Position numbers and translations under genes: made by a program. Shown in pieces: positions 32,810 to 43,684 of a stretch of 64,000 nt of DNA. The stretch lies in assembly GCA_003508835.1 (NCBI GenBank), contig PUFA01000072.1, positions 2,764,501-2,828,500 on the forward strand, given 5' to 3'. Positions within the stretch are counted from its first letter, which is position 1; each line of letters opens with the position of its first letter. Under the pieces are notes generated by a model. The model saw only the letters and a program-made list of their open reading frames with translations, did no database searches and was not told the origin of the DNA. This DNA is from Eonycteris spelaea (taxonomy: Eukaryota; Chordata; Mammalia; Chiroptera; Pteropodidae).

Positions 32810-34435
32810 GAATTTCACCAGGCAGAATCTAATGGCTGGGCAGCTACAGTTTTCTTCAGCGAACTCGCATGGTTCAAGATGCTGATCGGGCTTATGCTGC
32901 TCTTGGAGAAGAGTAAGAGAAACTGAGCTAGAGGGAGCAGCAGGTATGGCAGCAGCTCCTGACGCTCACACTGCCTCTTGCCCGGTCGTGGAGACTTGAT
33001 GGAGGGCTCCGAGGACACAGGGACCTGAAGGGCTCCAAGGTCGCAGTGGGAGCCAAACTGAGGGCAAACGATGCTACTCAACATGGCTTTCAGTGTTCTG
33101 GGCAGGTGAGGCAACCTGTTTGTAAGTCTACAAACTTAAAATGAATTTTGTAGAATAATTTCTTACGAATGCCAGTAACTCAAAAAAATATATACATGTA
33201 TATGTGTGTGTGCATATATGTGTTTATCTGTATATACGTAGGTATATTATGTATGGATGGGGGAATGGATACGTGTATAATCTCGCCCTTCACACTCTAC
33301 AGTTAGTATTTTCCAGGTTACACCAACAGTAAATCTCTGGGCTGCTTTTAGTAAGAGGTCTCTCTCTTTTTTTTTTTTTGTCTGGAAGAAGACATTTTCT
33401 TCCCTAAGCTGTGAAACCCTTAATATTTTTATAAAAAGCCGAAACCGTACATAGGTGGTAGGTAGGGGTGTTTGTGTTTTTTGTCAACTTCCTGTAAGGA
33501 AGCTGCCAGCACCAGGGAAGACAACCTATATCTTGGCTGAGAAAAGAAACACCCTAAAAATGACATGAGTAGTGCGGCTGTGCTTGAGTCAATCACGAGG
33601 CCGCCGGTGTAAGCCTCATGGATTCTGAGACCGAACGAGTTGATATAATGAACATGTTTACGGATGCTACAGGTGAGGTTACAAAATACAAAATGACCTC
33701 GGTCTGCCGTTGCACGACCTAGTCCGGTATTAGAACAACGGCGTTGCCACACAGATCCCGATTATCTCACGGTGACCATTTGCCGTGCGATGCCGTTTCC
33801 TATCCCCTCGTTACACAGTGCCGTCGGTGAACCGGCCGGGCCGCCGGCTGCTCCTTGGAGCGAAGAACCTTATGCGGCTCTCTGGCCTCGCATCTCCTCC
33901 TTTGCGTCCTTCGAGACAGCAGCTGTTTCATGAGAAAACGAGGAGAGAGAAATGCGGACGAACCGGGCCTGCTCTTACGCTCGAATCTCAGGAAAAAGCA
34001 AAGCCCCAGTCAGCCTCCCCCCGCTGACGGAATCTGCCAGCCTATCCTGAGTTCAGAGTGAAGCGGACCCAAACGTTTAAGAGCCACAGGATTTATCACG
34101 TCCCTCGGCCCGCAGCCGAGGTTTTCCTTTTAGAAGTGACAGAATTACAGATTTGAAAAACAAGAAGAAAAAAACCTTGTGGATGGAAGACTGAAGCACC
34201 TCCATGCTGCCTGGGAGGCTGTCCTCACTGGCTGGGGACAGCTCATCACACGCCCCTCACCTCCAGCTGTCGATTAATTCACGAGCTACCGTGAGGCCCA
34301 CAAAACACTTCTCTATCAAGCAGTTCTCGGGTAAATGTTCTTCATTATCTACTTTCACAATGTGAACCTACGTGCCCGGGAAGGCTGTTTTCTGTTAAGG
34401 ATTACCTTCGGCGACGCTTCTCCGGAAAACTTTAC
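32810..34435. other. No gene seen; composition shift to GC- and CpG-richer DNA
   Basis: A TATG-like AT-rich patch occupies 33183-33260 and a T13 run about 33368-33379. From about 33590 CpG density rises clearly ('acgaggccgccgg', 'gaaccggccgggccgccgg' near 33830). The short overlapping frames at 33785-34061 have no recognisable domain. Confidence 0.5.
33183..33262. repeat. AT-rich (TATG/TATA)n low-complexity tract
   Basis: Alternating purine-pyrimidine sequence with tata, tgtg and tatg units, about 80 bases. Confidence 0.8.
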
Positions 34436-34439
34436 GTCG

Positions 34440-34530
34440 GGTCTGCCACTCACGACCTGCACGTCACATGAGCTCTCTGAACCTCAATGACCGCATCGCC
34501 AAATGGGCATACAAAGCAATTAGGGGAAGT
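34440..34530 (+). mobile_element. MIR SINE fragment
   Basis: 'gcacgtcacatgagctctct', 'gaacctcaatgaccgcatcg' and 'ccaaatgggcatacaaagca' are a diverged MIR core and 3' half. Confidence 0.55.
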
Positions 34531-35229
34531 GTTATTGCCCTGGAATTTGAGCTCATTTTCTCATCCTGAACATCAGAAAATGAAGGCTGTCGAAAACTGT
34601 CTATATCACAACGCATACCCCCTTGCTGTGAGACTGCAGAACATTTCACTATTACCAGACGACTATCTCCCTGTATTTTAACGTGCAAGATGACGCATGT
34701 CGGTTACGTTGAGATTGATCAAAACAGTCTGGAGGCAATCTGGTTGGAAGAATACATGTTACATACAGATAGTACATTAGCGGTTGAATTTTTAATGTGG
34801 CACGTGACCTCCCAAAGTACTTGACCGCTTTTTTCCTAAAGAGCAAACACATCAAGACAATCTCAGAGAAGGCTGTATACATACTCCTATTTCATAAACC
34901 TGCTTCTGTGATGCCTAGGAGCTAGGACGTGGGAAGCCTTTGGCACTGCGTTGCTGATCTTCTGCCTCTCCCGCGTGTCAGATCCTGGGGATACTATTCT
35001 GCTTCCACAGTGACGTACACTAGAGCCTGGTGGTTTGCCCCCATCAGCTGGCAGGCAGGCACACAGCCTAGCAACGACATTCAAAGGTGCAATTCAGCTG
35101 CCTCTCCAAAGCCTCAGATCATTGAGAGGACAAGACAGGTTGCATTCCACTAAACTTCTATAAGCACCAGGGGCCAGATACAATGGTTTATGTGCTTCTC
35201 CCCTTCTGAGTTGCTGAAACTCAGAAACA

Positions 35230-35274
35230 GACACACAAAACACGCACACGCGCGCACGCACGCACACACACACA
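35230..35274. repeat. Imperfect (CA)n/(CG)n microsatellite
   Basis: Alternating purine-pyrimidine CA units with internal cgcgcgcacgcacg. This is a sequence type with Z-DNA potential. Confidence 0.9.
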
Positions 35275-35539
35275 GTTCGAGAGATGTGGGTAAGGGATGA
35301 AACACGTGAGCGTGCAAGGGATGGCTTGCCTTAGCTTACCAGCTCTGTATGTTAGGTATATTTTTTTTTCCTCTCTTACACAAGCTGTTTCACATATTTG
35401 AAGTGTTTAAACTGAATAAAATCTCAAGAATGTTAATTTTGAAAAAGAAAGGAAAAACCTTACATAGCAATAAGAAGCATGACCCCATAGTAAGAACCAT
35501 GACCAGTTATATGCATGATAAATATGCATATCACTCATA

Positions 35540-35540
<1 letters not shown>

Positions 35541-35582
<42 letters not shown>

Positions 35583-35589
35583 ACACACC
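35541..35589. repeat. (CA)n microsatellite
   Basis: About 18 uninterrupted CA units, one ATA interruption, then five more. Confidence 0.95.
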
Positions 35590-36024
35590 CACTGCTGCGT
35601 TCAACTCTGCCAGGTACTTCCACGTCCAGTCAAGAACTGTCACGGATTTCATTACATGGCATGATAATAGAAGCTAAGAATACCTATTCCTTTGAACTTA
35701 CACAGCAAAAAGCAAACACTATAGACTCTGTAATTTCAAAAAAACTGTGAGAAATGGGCAGAAAGGCAAAGGTTAATTGTTTTTAAAAATCGACACTTCA
35801 AGAAAAGCTTATATCCAGTGCGCTGGATGGAAAACCTGCTTTCATGAATGATTCATCCTGAGAGACTGCGGATGGGTTACTCAAGGCCGGCCGGCATGAG
35901 CCTTCCTGCACGTGTGCCCATGTCACACGGACAGCCATCACCCAGCAGGCCCCGTGCCCTTGGTAGTACTGAAAACATTTTTTTAAGAGCCAGGAAACAG
36001 GTGGAAAACAAGACTTATACAATG

Positions 36025-36060
36025 AAAGAAAGAAAGAAAAACAACAACAACAACAACAGC
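36025..36060. repeat. (AAAG)n/(CAA)n compound simple repeat
   Basis: Three aaag units followed by six caa units. Confidence 0.9.
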
Positions 36061-36519
36061 AATGTCCCAAATAATTATTTGCTTAATGGCACTCCCAAGG
36101 GCATCAGATCGTAAACACAGGAAATCAATAAGCGGAAACACCTCCCAGCCTACGACCATGCTTCTCTCCTCGCCTCTTAATAACAAGGAAGAAGTGGACG
36201 GAGGTAGCATTACGATCCAAAGGAGACACAACAAAATCTCATTTACCCAATGCCATTAGATGACAAGGTATTGCCCTGCAGGAATTTTCCAGAAAACAGA
36301 AACTTGTCCTGCACCTCCCAAAACTGTTGAAATAATCTGAACCACTAATATTTCTAAAGAGTATGGTTGTGTATACCTTTCTGCTCTCTCAAACAAGAGA
36401 TGCCGACCATTAATTAGACCTTTCAGGGAGTATCGATTATGCTGGTCTTTGGTTCGAGTGGTTCAGGGAGCTTTAGTGCCTCTGCTGCAGTCAGATTGCC
36501 TTTCGTCACCATGCGGGTC

Positions 36520-36705
36520 TGCGCACGAGAGTGGGAAAGCTATGCAGATAGGCAAACTTGGGTTCAAGTCCCAACTCCACCGCTTCGTAGCTGGGTGCAC
36601 TTTGGCAAGTTCCTTCATCTCTCTGATCCTCTGTAAAACTGGGGATAATAAACCCCATGTCGGCGCCTGGCACACAGTAGGCACTTAATAAATGTTACTT
36701 CCCTC
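36520..36705 (+). mobile_element. MIR SINE, well preserved
   Basis: The full MIR order is visible: 'gataggcaaacttgggttca', 'agtcccaactccaccgcttc', 'gtagctgggtgcactttggc', 'aagttccttcatctctctga', 'aaaactggggataataaacc' and 'cgcctggcacacagtaggca', ending 'cttaataaatgtta'. The 'gggttcaagtccc' motif is the tRNA-derived B box, not a functional tRNA. Confidence 0.9.
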
Positions 36706-36709
36706 CTCT

Positions 36710-37400
36710 CCCCTTTTCCCTTGCTTTCTCTAATCTCATGCGAAGTCAGACATCAGTAGCCCAGCCTGTAAGGAATATTATAATAAAATCATATTCAGAA
36801 GATACTAAAAGGGTCTTTGAAGGAGACCCTAGCAGTGCAGAATAGTGTTAGTTTTATGACGCTTTTTCTCATACTCAGTTTTTGTTTAATGCCAGAGGCT
36901 GGGCTCTGTTCGAGAAAGTCGTAGATTTCTTTGAGCCTTGATTCAATGTTTAAATTTACTGCAATGGCCTCAATAGAAAGCAGATTAATTCACACATAAG
37001 ATCCCAAAAGATCCTCACTGTGTGTTCTGCAAAACATGTTTTCTTTTTTCCCCCATGGTTCAAGATCTCAATCTTTAGGCATGAGAATCGGTATATCCCC
37101 ACCAACTAAGAGTTTGGAGCTCTCATCCTTGGCCCAGTTTGGGAAATCACGATATGGGTTTGTGAGGTTATGATAACATTTGCGTAGGCCGCTTGCTCCA
37201 AACAGGCTTGATGAATGAGAGATGACAGAGGTTTGTTTGTTCAGTAAGGACTCATGAGGGCATCGGGCCTCATTCCTTCATTCTGAGGCCTAGAAGAGTC
37301 GCCTAGGTGACCCCCGCAGCTCACTCGGCTAGTTAATGACAACGGCTGAGGATGCACGGAGACCCAGGTGCTGTGCTTGACACACACCTGACGTGGGCAC
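36710..37400. other. No gene seen
   Basis: Unique-looking sequence. No coding motif or firm repeat. Confidence 0.5.
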
Positions 37401-37404
37401 CAGC

Positions 37405-37520
37405 CCTCTGAGTGGCACCGTTGTCATCAGCATTTTAGAGAGGGATACTCTTAGGGCTCACTGAGTTAGAAAGAGAACTGAGCCATCCGGGTCCCCTAAC
37501 CTCCCAGGCAGGAGCTATCA
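37405..37520 (-). mobile_element. Possible MIR fragment, antisense
   Basis: 'tcatcagcattttagagagg' then 'tcactgagttagaaagagaa' and 'ctgagccatccgggtcccct' loosely follow the reverse complement of MIR. Confidence 0.4.
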
Positions 37521-37524
37521 CAAC

Positions 37525-38430
37525 CACCCCCACACCAGGAAACCCCAGGCATCTCATCTCTTCGCCACAAATACAACGGCCCTACCTTTAGCAGAGGCAT
37601 GAATATGGACTATTCTCCTGATCCTCAGAGGCCCAAAACACATCATGAAGAACTCAGCTATTCTCTTGGACAAATGCCTAAAATAGCAGCGAAGCTACAG
37701 GCCAAGGAGAGGATTTCAAGATGACCCTATGCCTTACATTCTCAGTGAAAGTGTTAAATCACCCAGCCATGATCACTCCAGGCAAAATAGTTTATCATCC
37801 TCGTCACGCCGAGCACCTTCCCACAGCCACGCTGGTGGAAGCCACTGGCATTCAGGGCACACCTAGGCTCTCTAATCCGGCCAAGCCACTGGAGTGACTC
37901 CCTGTCTGCTATTATTCCTCACTGTTCCCCTTTCAGCACAGAAAGCTGTCCCTGCAAAGCGCAGCGTGTGACCCTCAGCAGACCAGCTACAGACAGGATG
38001 CAGGTCCAGGGTGGGACGCTCTGCCCAGGCTCAGGCGTTTCCTGCCCTCGTCTTGGAAGCCGGGAAGTGGGGAAGAGAGGGAGCCTGCTGACACCTACAT
38101 TTAATTCTAAATCACCACCCCCCCGCTCCACCCCCCGCAAATTATCTCAAACAGCAGAGGAGGGAGCTTGCAGCAAGCACAGAAGCCGTGGCTGGAAGCC
38201 GGCCTTGTGGACAATCTGAGTCCAGAAGCTCGAGATCCACCTCACCCTTGGCCGAGAAAGGCCGGGCAGGGTCGCTGACTATGCCGAACTCTGGGTTTGA
38301 AGGGTTTGGGGACGGGAAGGACAATTAGCATAGGCCACTTACAGCTCTTCAAACCGGGGCAGGACAAGAGAAACACAGAATGAGCAGCAGTGTGTACCCT
38401 GAATTAAAGTGGGCAGAGGTGAACACACAA
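37525..38430. other. No gene seen
   Basis: A C-rich patch lies near 38118-38137. No coding or repeat call. Confidence 0.5.
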
Positions 38431-38435
38431 GCAAC

Positions 38436-38450
38436 GGGGGGGGGGGGGGG
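38436..38450. repeat. Poly-G tract, 15 bases
   Basis: Fifteen consecutive Gs. Runs this long are unstable and are often mis-sized in sequencing. Confidence 0.9.
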
Positions 38451-38494
38451 TCAGATTCCTGGTGGCCTGAGACCGAGCGCCGCCAACGGGGCGG

Positions 38495-38890
38495 CTCCCT
38501 ACGACGGGAACACGTTGTCGCACAGTGCTGGAGGCCAAAAGCCCCAAATCCAGGCGTTGGCAGAGCCAGTTCTTCCTGGGGGCTCAGAGAGAGAGAGAGA
38601 GACAGAGAGTCTGTTCCGTGCCTCTCCCCCGGCACCTGGGGGATCCCAGCACCCCTGCGCGTCCCATGGCTTAGCGACACGTCGTCCCATTCTCTGCCTC
38701 TGCTGCACGTGGCATTCCTGACCTCTGTGTCTGCACCTTCCCGTGGCCTTCTGAAAAGCCGCTGGATTTTACGGCCCACCCTAGTCTAGGGTAACCTCGC
38801 CTGAACGAATTACATCTGCAAAGACCCTCTTTCCAAACGAGGTCACGTTGCGAGACGTGAATTTTGAGGGGACACTAACGAGTCAACCCA
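38495..38890 (-). mobile_element. MaLR-like LTR, antisense
   Basis: Reads as the reverse complement of the repeat type at 20121-20572: 'cgcacagtgctggaggccaa', 'ggcgttggcagagccagttc', 'acgtggcattcctgacctct', 'cgtggccttctgaaaagccg', 'acggcccaccctagtctagg', 'attacatctgcaaagaccct', 'ctttccaaacgaggtcacgt' and 'gaggggacactaacgagtca'. A short (GA)n run lies at 38586-38606. It is much more CpG-rich than the copy at 20 kb. Family name tentative. Confidence 0.7.
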
Positions 38891-38894
38891 GTCC

Positions 38895-41800
38895 AGGGGG
38901 AAAGAAGGAAAAGGGAGCAAATAAATGAGTGGAGCTGGGCCCGCAACATAACAGGTTTGTACGAACGTCTCATTCCCCTCCTCCGACCTTCATTTACAGA
39001 CGAAGAAATGAGCAGAAGGATGGCGTAGACTTTTCCGCGTCCTCCCAGCCCTCGGATGTCAGACCCTAATGTCGCAGGGAACCCCTGCACGGGTAAGATC
39101 TCGGTTAATCGAAATGCCACAGCGAGGCTTCTTCTCTCAATGCATGAAGATGACCGACCAAGAAGTCTGGCACAGCCAACTTCCGTCACTTTTGAAAGTT
39201 GGTCGCGGTTTACAGGACCTAAGAGATTAAGATCATTTCCGGAAGCGGGAATGATAAATAAAGTCTTTGTACTCACTGACTCTTCGGTCCTTCACATCAT
39301 TTTCCTGGCGGCTCTAGTTCAAAATGTTTTAGGGGACTCTCTTTTTCTCACTGTGTCTACAGAAATGGTCGGCTTCTCTATCCACAAACTCGGCACTCCG
39401 GGCAATATTACGGCGTCTGTGTGGCCATAAGAAGCACGTCATTTTTTTTTTTTCCCCCAAGGACATTTGGGAAATGCGTGGGGAGCCGACTAAAATTAAT
39501 GAACTTTCTTTGCCAAAAAGAACTGGGCTCCAAATTCGGGCAGGCGTTGCCAAATAGAGAGTGTGAATAAAGTCAGTTTGCGAAGGAAATAAGAACGTTC
39601 AAAAGCAGCAGACGCTGAACACAGGCAGTCCCAGACCTACTGGTGCTGATCTAACGACATCCCTGAGAAGAAGAAGTTCATACCTGCAGCTGAGTCCGCC
39701 AGACAGCCCACCTCCCACTACCAACTCGGCGTTTCTCTCCCACCTGCCTCCCCCTAACTTCCTCTTCCCTCTACAAAGCCATCTGCTGCCTGGGCCCGCT
39801 GTCCCCTAGTGCTTCCTTCCCCCCCTCCTCAGGCACCCCGCCTTGCCTGGCCCAGCCACAGTGAGTAGCGAAGGAGGAGGAAGGGAAAGGGACCTCCCCT
39901 CCGTCCCTAAGAAGCTGCTCTGCCTTGGGACTGGCTACCTTGCGAGCCTTGAACCTGCCCAGATACCTGTTTTTTTAAAAAAAAAAAAAAAGAATGCTTG
40001 GTCACTCACTCCCGAAGTCCATGGCACTCACCTCCTTGGTCTTCACTGTCACCTGGCAAGCAGGCCCATGCCCACCTTGGACTTGCCTGCCGCTGGGGCA
40101 CAGCCCATTGGAGGCGACCCGCCCAAAGTGCTGACCACGGAGTCCCGTGCAAGTGACCACCCCCCGGGGTGACGGTGGGCGCAGCCCAGCTAGCACAAGC
40201 GGCAATGTGAAGCCGAATGCAATTAACTGCATAATTTTGAGTTATGTCATACTAATTCTGCTAAAGTCGCATCATAAAAGTGGGGCAGGAGGAACTGTTT
40301 TTGGAAAGAAACCAAAGCCTCCGCCAGTACGGGGCTCGTGACCAACACTGACAGCGAAGAACCAGAACTGAGGGCATCGACGCAAACGCTAATTTAGCTC
40401 AGATGGCGAGAGATCACGTCCCACAATTTTCAAAGCCGGGATGCCTCTGAGGTTTGTTCGGGGAGGGGCGGGGGGAACCCCTCCGGTGTTCTGACTCCCA
40501 TGTGAGCTAAATGGTCACAGTGAACACCTCGGAAAGATAACATGTGTTCCATCAGGGACTGCCAGCAGAAAACAATGAGACCAGTTTGAGGTCCGAGGAG
40601 AAGAAACCCCAGAAGGGGGGCGGGGAGTCTTATCCGACCTCCTCCTCCGTGATGTCCTTTCAGCCCGATTCAATCCAAACAGACGATGGCGGTGGAAAGG
40701 GACCGATCCTCGGAGACCACGAGGGACAGGGGAAAAGGGTTGCTGCGTGGAATCAGATGGTGCGTGATGGGTACCGGTCCCCAGTCTCTCCCTGGGATCC
40801 CCTGAGGTCCCCGATTACTGTCAACCCCAAAGTCTCTGTCTCAAGCCAGAGGCTCCTCATCAATGGTTTTGAACTTGGGGTAATTCCACATCCATGACCC
40901 ACCAGCCAAGGGGAAGTGAAGGGGAAGGAGAACTTCCTGTTTCATTTCCTAGACTGCTATGAGGGGAAACACCCTTGGCCTTCCAGACGGGGCCCCGAAA
41001 CACCTCTCTCCATGCAGACATGATTAAGTGTGGCAGTTGGCACAACTTGATACTTCGAGCCCAGTGGGGTTTAAAAGGCCGTGTGGTTTGAGGACCCAGC
41101 CATTACGGATCCCATAATGTCTGAGGGGCAACTGTGTTTGCGATTCGAACAGCCACTGCAGGACTAAAGTCTGGGACACTGCTTCAGCCAGGGGTGCATG
41201 GGCCCCACCCCTGCAGGCTTGCCACAGCAGGGCCGAGCAGGGCGGGTGGGTGGACATCTAGTGACGAGGAATGCACTGTGTCTCAAGCAGCAACGGAAAC
41301 CTCAAGGCAGAAACGCGGGCGGTTCCCTATTCTGTACACGCGGTAACGCTCCTCCCTCCTCGCCGTCTCTCCCCCGGGCTCCGTATTCCCCTTTCCCAAA
41401 GTGCCCAAACCCAAGGCTAACTTCTGGAAACACCAGAGCTGCACCCAGACTTGGGTTCCCACTGCCATCTTGCCGGGGGCCCGTCTCCTCAAGTGCCCCA
41501 TGGGCTGCTTCGACGATGTCATCCGAGGCACCCACGGCAAGAGAAGGCAGGTGGCTTAGAGACACTGCTCCAGACAACAATGAAACCAGGGGCTTGTGTT
41601 TCCAATCGGCGGAGCCATCCGGGCCCCACGGATCGCTCAGCAGGTCGCCCGATGCCTACCCTCCGTCGGTCAGTCTGGAAGTGTCCTGCTCCACTGAGGG
41701 GTCATAAACGACTTCGTATACATGAGGGACGTGCACTGTGCCATGAAGCGTCTGCTCCAGGCTTTGACGCAGGAAGAGCCCCATCAGGTTTGCCTCTCGG

Positions 41801-42800
41801 CACGTCCTGCTTTCGGTGCAATGTTTTTGGACGGTTAGGTTGAGACAGAATCAAAAAGATGTCTGCCAGGAGGAACAGAAACTTACTTCTGTCCCCTGGC
41901 CTCGGTCTTTAGCAGTGACCACCCTGGAGTCGGCGGAACTGCACAGGACACCCAAGGCTCGCCATACAGCTTAGCTTTGGAGCCTGTGATCCGTGAACCG
42001 CGGCTGGCGGGCTGAGCCGGGGAGAGGAATACAGGATCTGCCGGTCCCTCCTTGCCTCTGCCACGCTCCTCCCCACCCTCCCCCGCCCCGTGCTCCACCT
42101 GGGCTCCACCGCCCGGCTCCGCCGTGAACGCAAAAGCAAATACTAGCACGACAGAAGTGCTGCTCCTTCTCCAAAGGCCCCGTCCAGCCCTCCAGCCTTG
42201 TGGGGACATGACCACTAAAACCATGTGGACACGTTCCAATCAGGAAAACCAGGGGCACTGTGTCATTCCACGCGATAAAATTTAGATTGTATATGACCTG
42301 CATATCATCACAACAAACAAAGGCTTCGCTCACGGAACGTGTCCCAGGGGGGAAAAAAAAAGCGTTCCCAATTCTGTGCTTTAAAATTTTCTGAAATCGA
42401 GAGAACTCGCTGGATATTCATTTCTAGTTAGTCTATCCTTAGAACCACCACCGACAGGCCAAATCTGAAAAGAAAACAATATCCGTAGCTGAAGCAGGGA
42501 GAGGACTCAGCATGTAGCCTCACCAGGCTAGCACACACTCCTTGCATTTCCTCCTAACGGTGCATACGAGTGTCTACTTTTAAATTTCATCATTTGTAAT
42601 CGATATATCACCTGGTTAATTAATTGAAGAATCGAAGAAAGAAAAACAGAAAGGCAAAGACTACTTTCTCCTGTCTCGGTGGAAACTTATCAACTCTTTC
42701 TTTTCTTCCCATCACTAAATTTATTTATTTTTTTTTAGGGTGAGGCAAGAGAGCCGTGGAATGGGTCGTTCTACTTTCATCAAAGTCCTAAAATTTCTCT
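38895..42800. other. No supported gene; GC-rich, CpG-rich unique-looking DNA
   Basis: Overlapping stop-poor frames occur on both strands (for example 41198-41707 plus, 169 codons; 41883-42239 minus, 118 codons). They have no recognisable domain, and they shadow one another as expected in GC-rich DNA. An A14 run lies at about 39978-39991. No repeat is named with confidence. Confidence 0.5.
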
Positions 42801-42804
42801 ACTC

Positions 42805-43580
42805 AGCAGGAAACCTCCACCGCCCAGCAGTTCCAAACAGGACGACTGTCCTTACAAGTTAAAATGGAAAACTCATAAATGTTTTTACTAGTTGCATGAG
42901 TGAGCGGTTTTTCGAGAATAACAAACACGGCACAATTTATTCAAGACCCATGGACCACACACACAGTGCCGGAACCTATCACTGGGCAACCAAACTATCA
43001 GGGTATCATCGGCCGGGACCTGCCTGTGCACTGAACGCGCTGTGTGGAAGCAGACACCTACGCTCCCCCCAAAACGGCCAGGGCAAAGGGTGTGTCAAGT
43101 GTGTTACAGTCGCCGGGGTGATCGGAGCGCACATGAGAAACGCCACCTGCCCTGGCACCTCTGCTCAATCCCAAGTTCAGTCCCAAGCACCCTGTCCCCT
43201 TGGTGCCTCTCCAGGACGGTGTGTGTTTACCTCCGTCTACCTTCCTCACACTTTCAAGACACCGGCCGTCCCCAGGTGGGCGGGACGGGAGCCAGTTGGC
43301 TGTGGCCGTGCACACGTCTGCCTGTCTTGTCGTGTTGAACACCCAGCACGCGCCCTGAGGTACGGTTACCTGTTCCACAGAAAGGGAATCGAGCTGAGGA
43401 GAATCCTGCCCCTCCTTCAGAGAGCCGTTCCCGACCCTTGCGGACCGGCTGGGAGGCCCCTGCCACGGGGCCCTGCGAGCCTTCCTCAGCTGGCCCCTTG
43501 ACGGTGTCCCCGGCACGCGGTCTTACAGGGCCCTGCGGGGCGCCTGGCAGACAACAAGCACTCCGCTTAACAAGGGAGCA
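42805..43580. other. No supported gene; long plus-strand frame without family match
   Basis: A 201-codon plus frame (42896-43501) overlaps a 152-codon minus frame (43058-43516). Neither shows a signal peptide, zinc-finger spacing, transmembrane segment or other domain that I recognise. CpG content is high around 43000-43560. Confidence 0.45.
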
Positions 43581-43584
43581 TCGT

Positions 43585-43680
43585 ATGAATTAACTGTCTT
43601 GTCAAAAGTCACCCAGTCAATGCGGGACCAAGGAGTAATTCCAAAGCCTCTGCTCTTTCCCTCCTTCCGAATGATATTCT
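43585..43680 (-). mobile_element. MIR SINE fragment, antisense
   Basis: 'cttgtcaaaagtcacccagt', 'caatgcgggaccaaggagta' and 'ccaaagcctctgctctttcc' match the MIR reverse complement. Confidence 0.6.
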
Positions 43681-43684
43681 GTCA

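Larger units (their letters stand above)
34535..36515. other. No gene seen; two CA-rich microsatellites
   Basis: Holds the CA arrays listed separately and an aaag/caa tract at 36025-36060. Frames crossing the CA arrays are low-complexity artefacts. Confidence 0.5.

Noticed and set aside
33785..34061. CpG-rich plus-strand frames as a possible first exon
   Set aside because: The frames are 68-80 codons without a recognisable motif or convincing splice donor. CpG richness is general in this part of the window.
35349..35750. Frame with a histidine/threonine run
   Set aside because: It is the translation of the (CA)n microsatellite.
36545..36600. tRNA-like B box ('gggttcaagtccc')
   Set aside because: It belongs to the tRNA-derived head of a MIR SINE. 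No cloverleaf or acceptor stem is present.
38339..38789. Opposing frames of 113-146 codons around the poly-G run
   Set aside because: They lie within the antisense LTR and the adjoining simple sequence.
42896..43516. Long opposing frames (201 and 152 codons)
   Set aside because: The stretch is GC-rich and stop-poor. No motif, signal peptide or membrane segment is visible in either frame.
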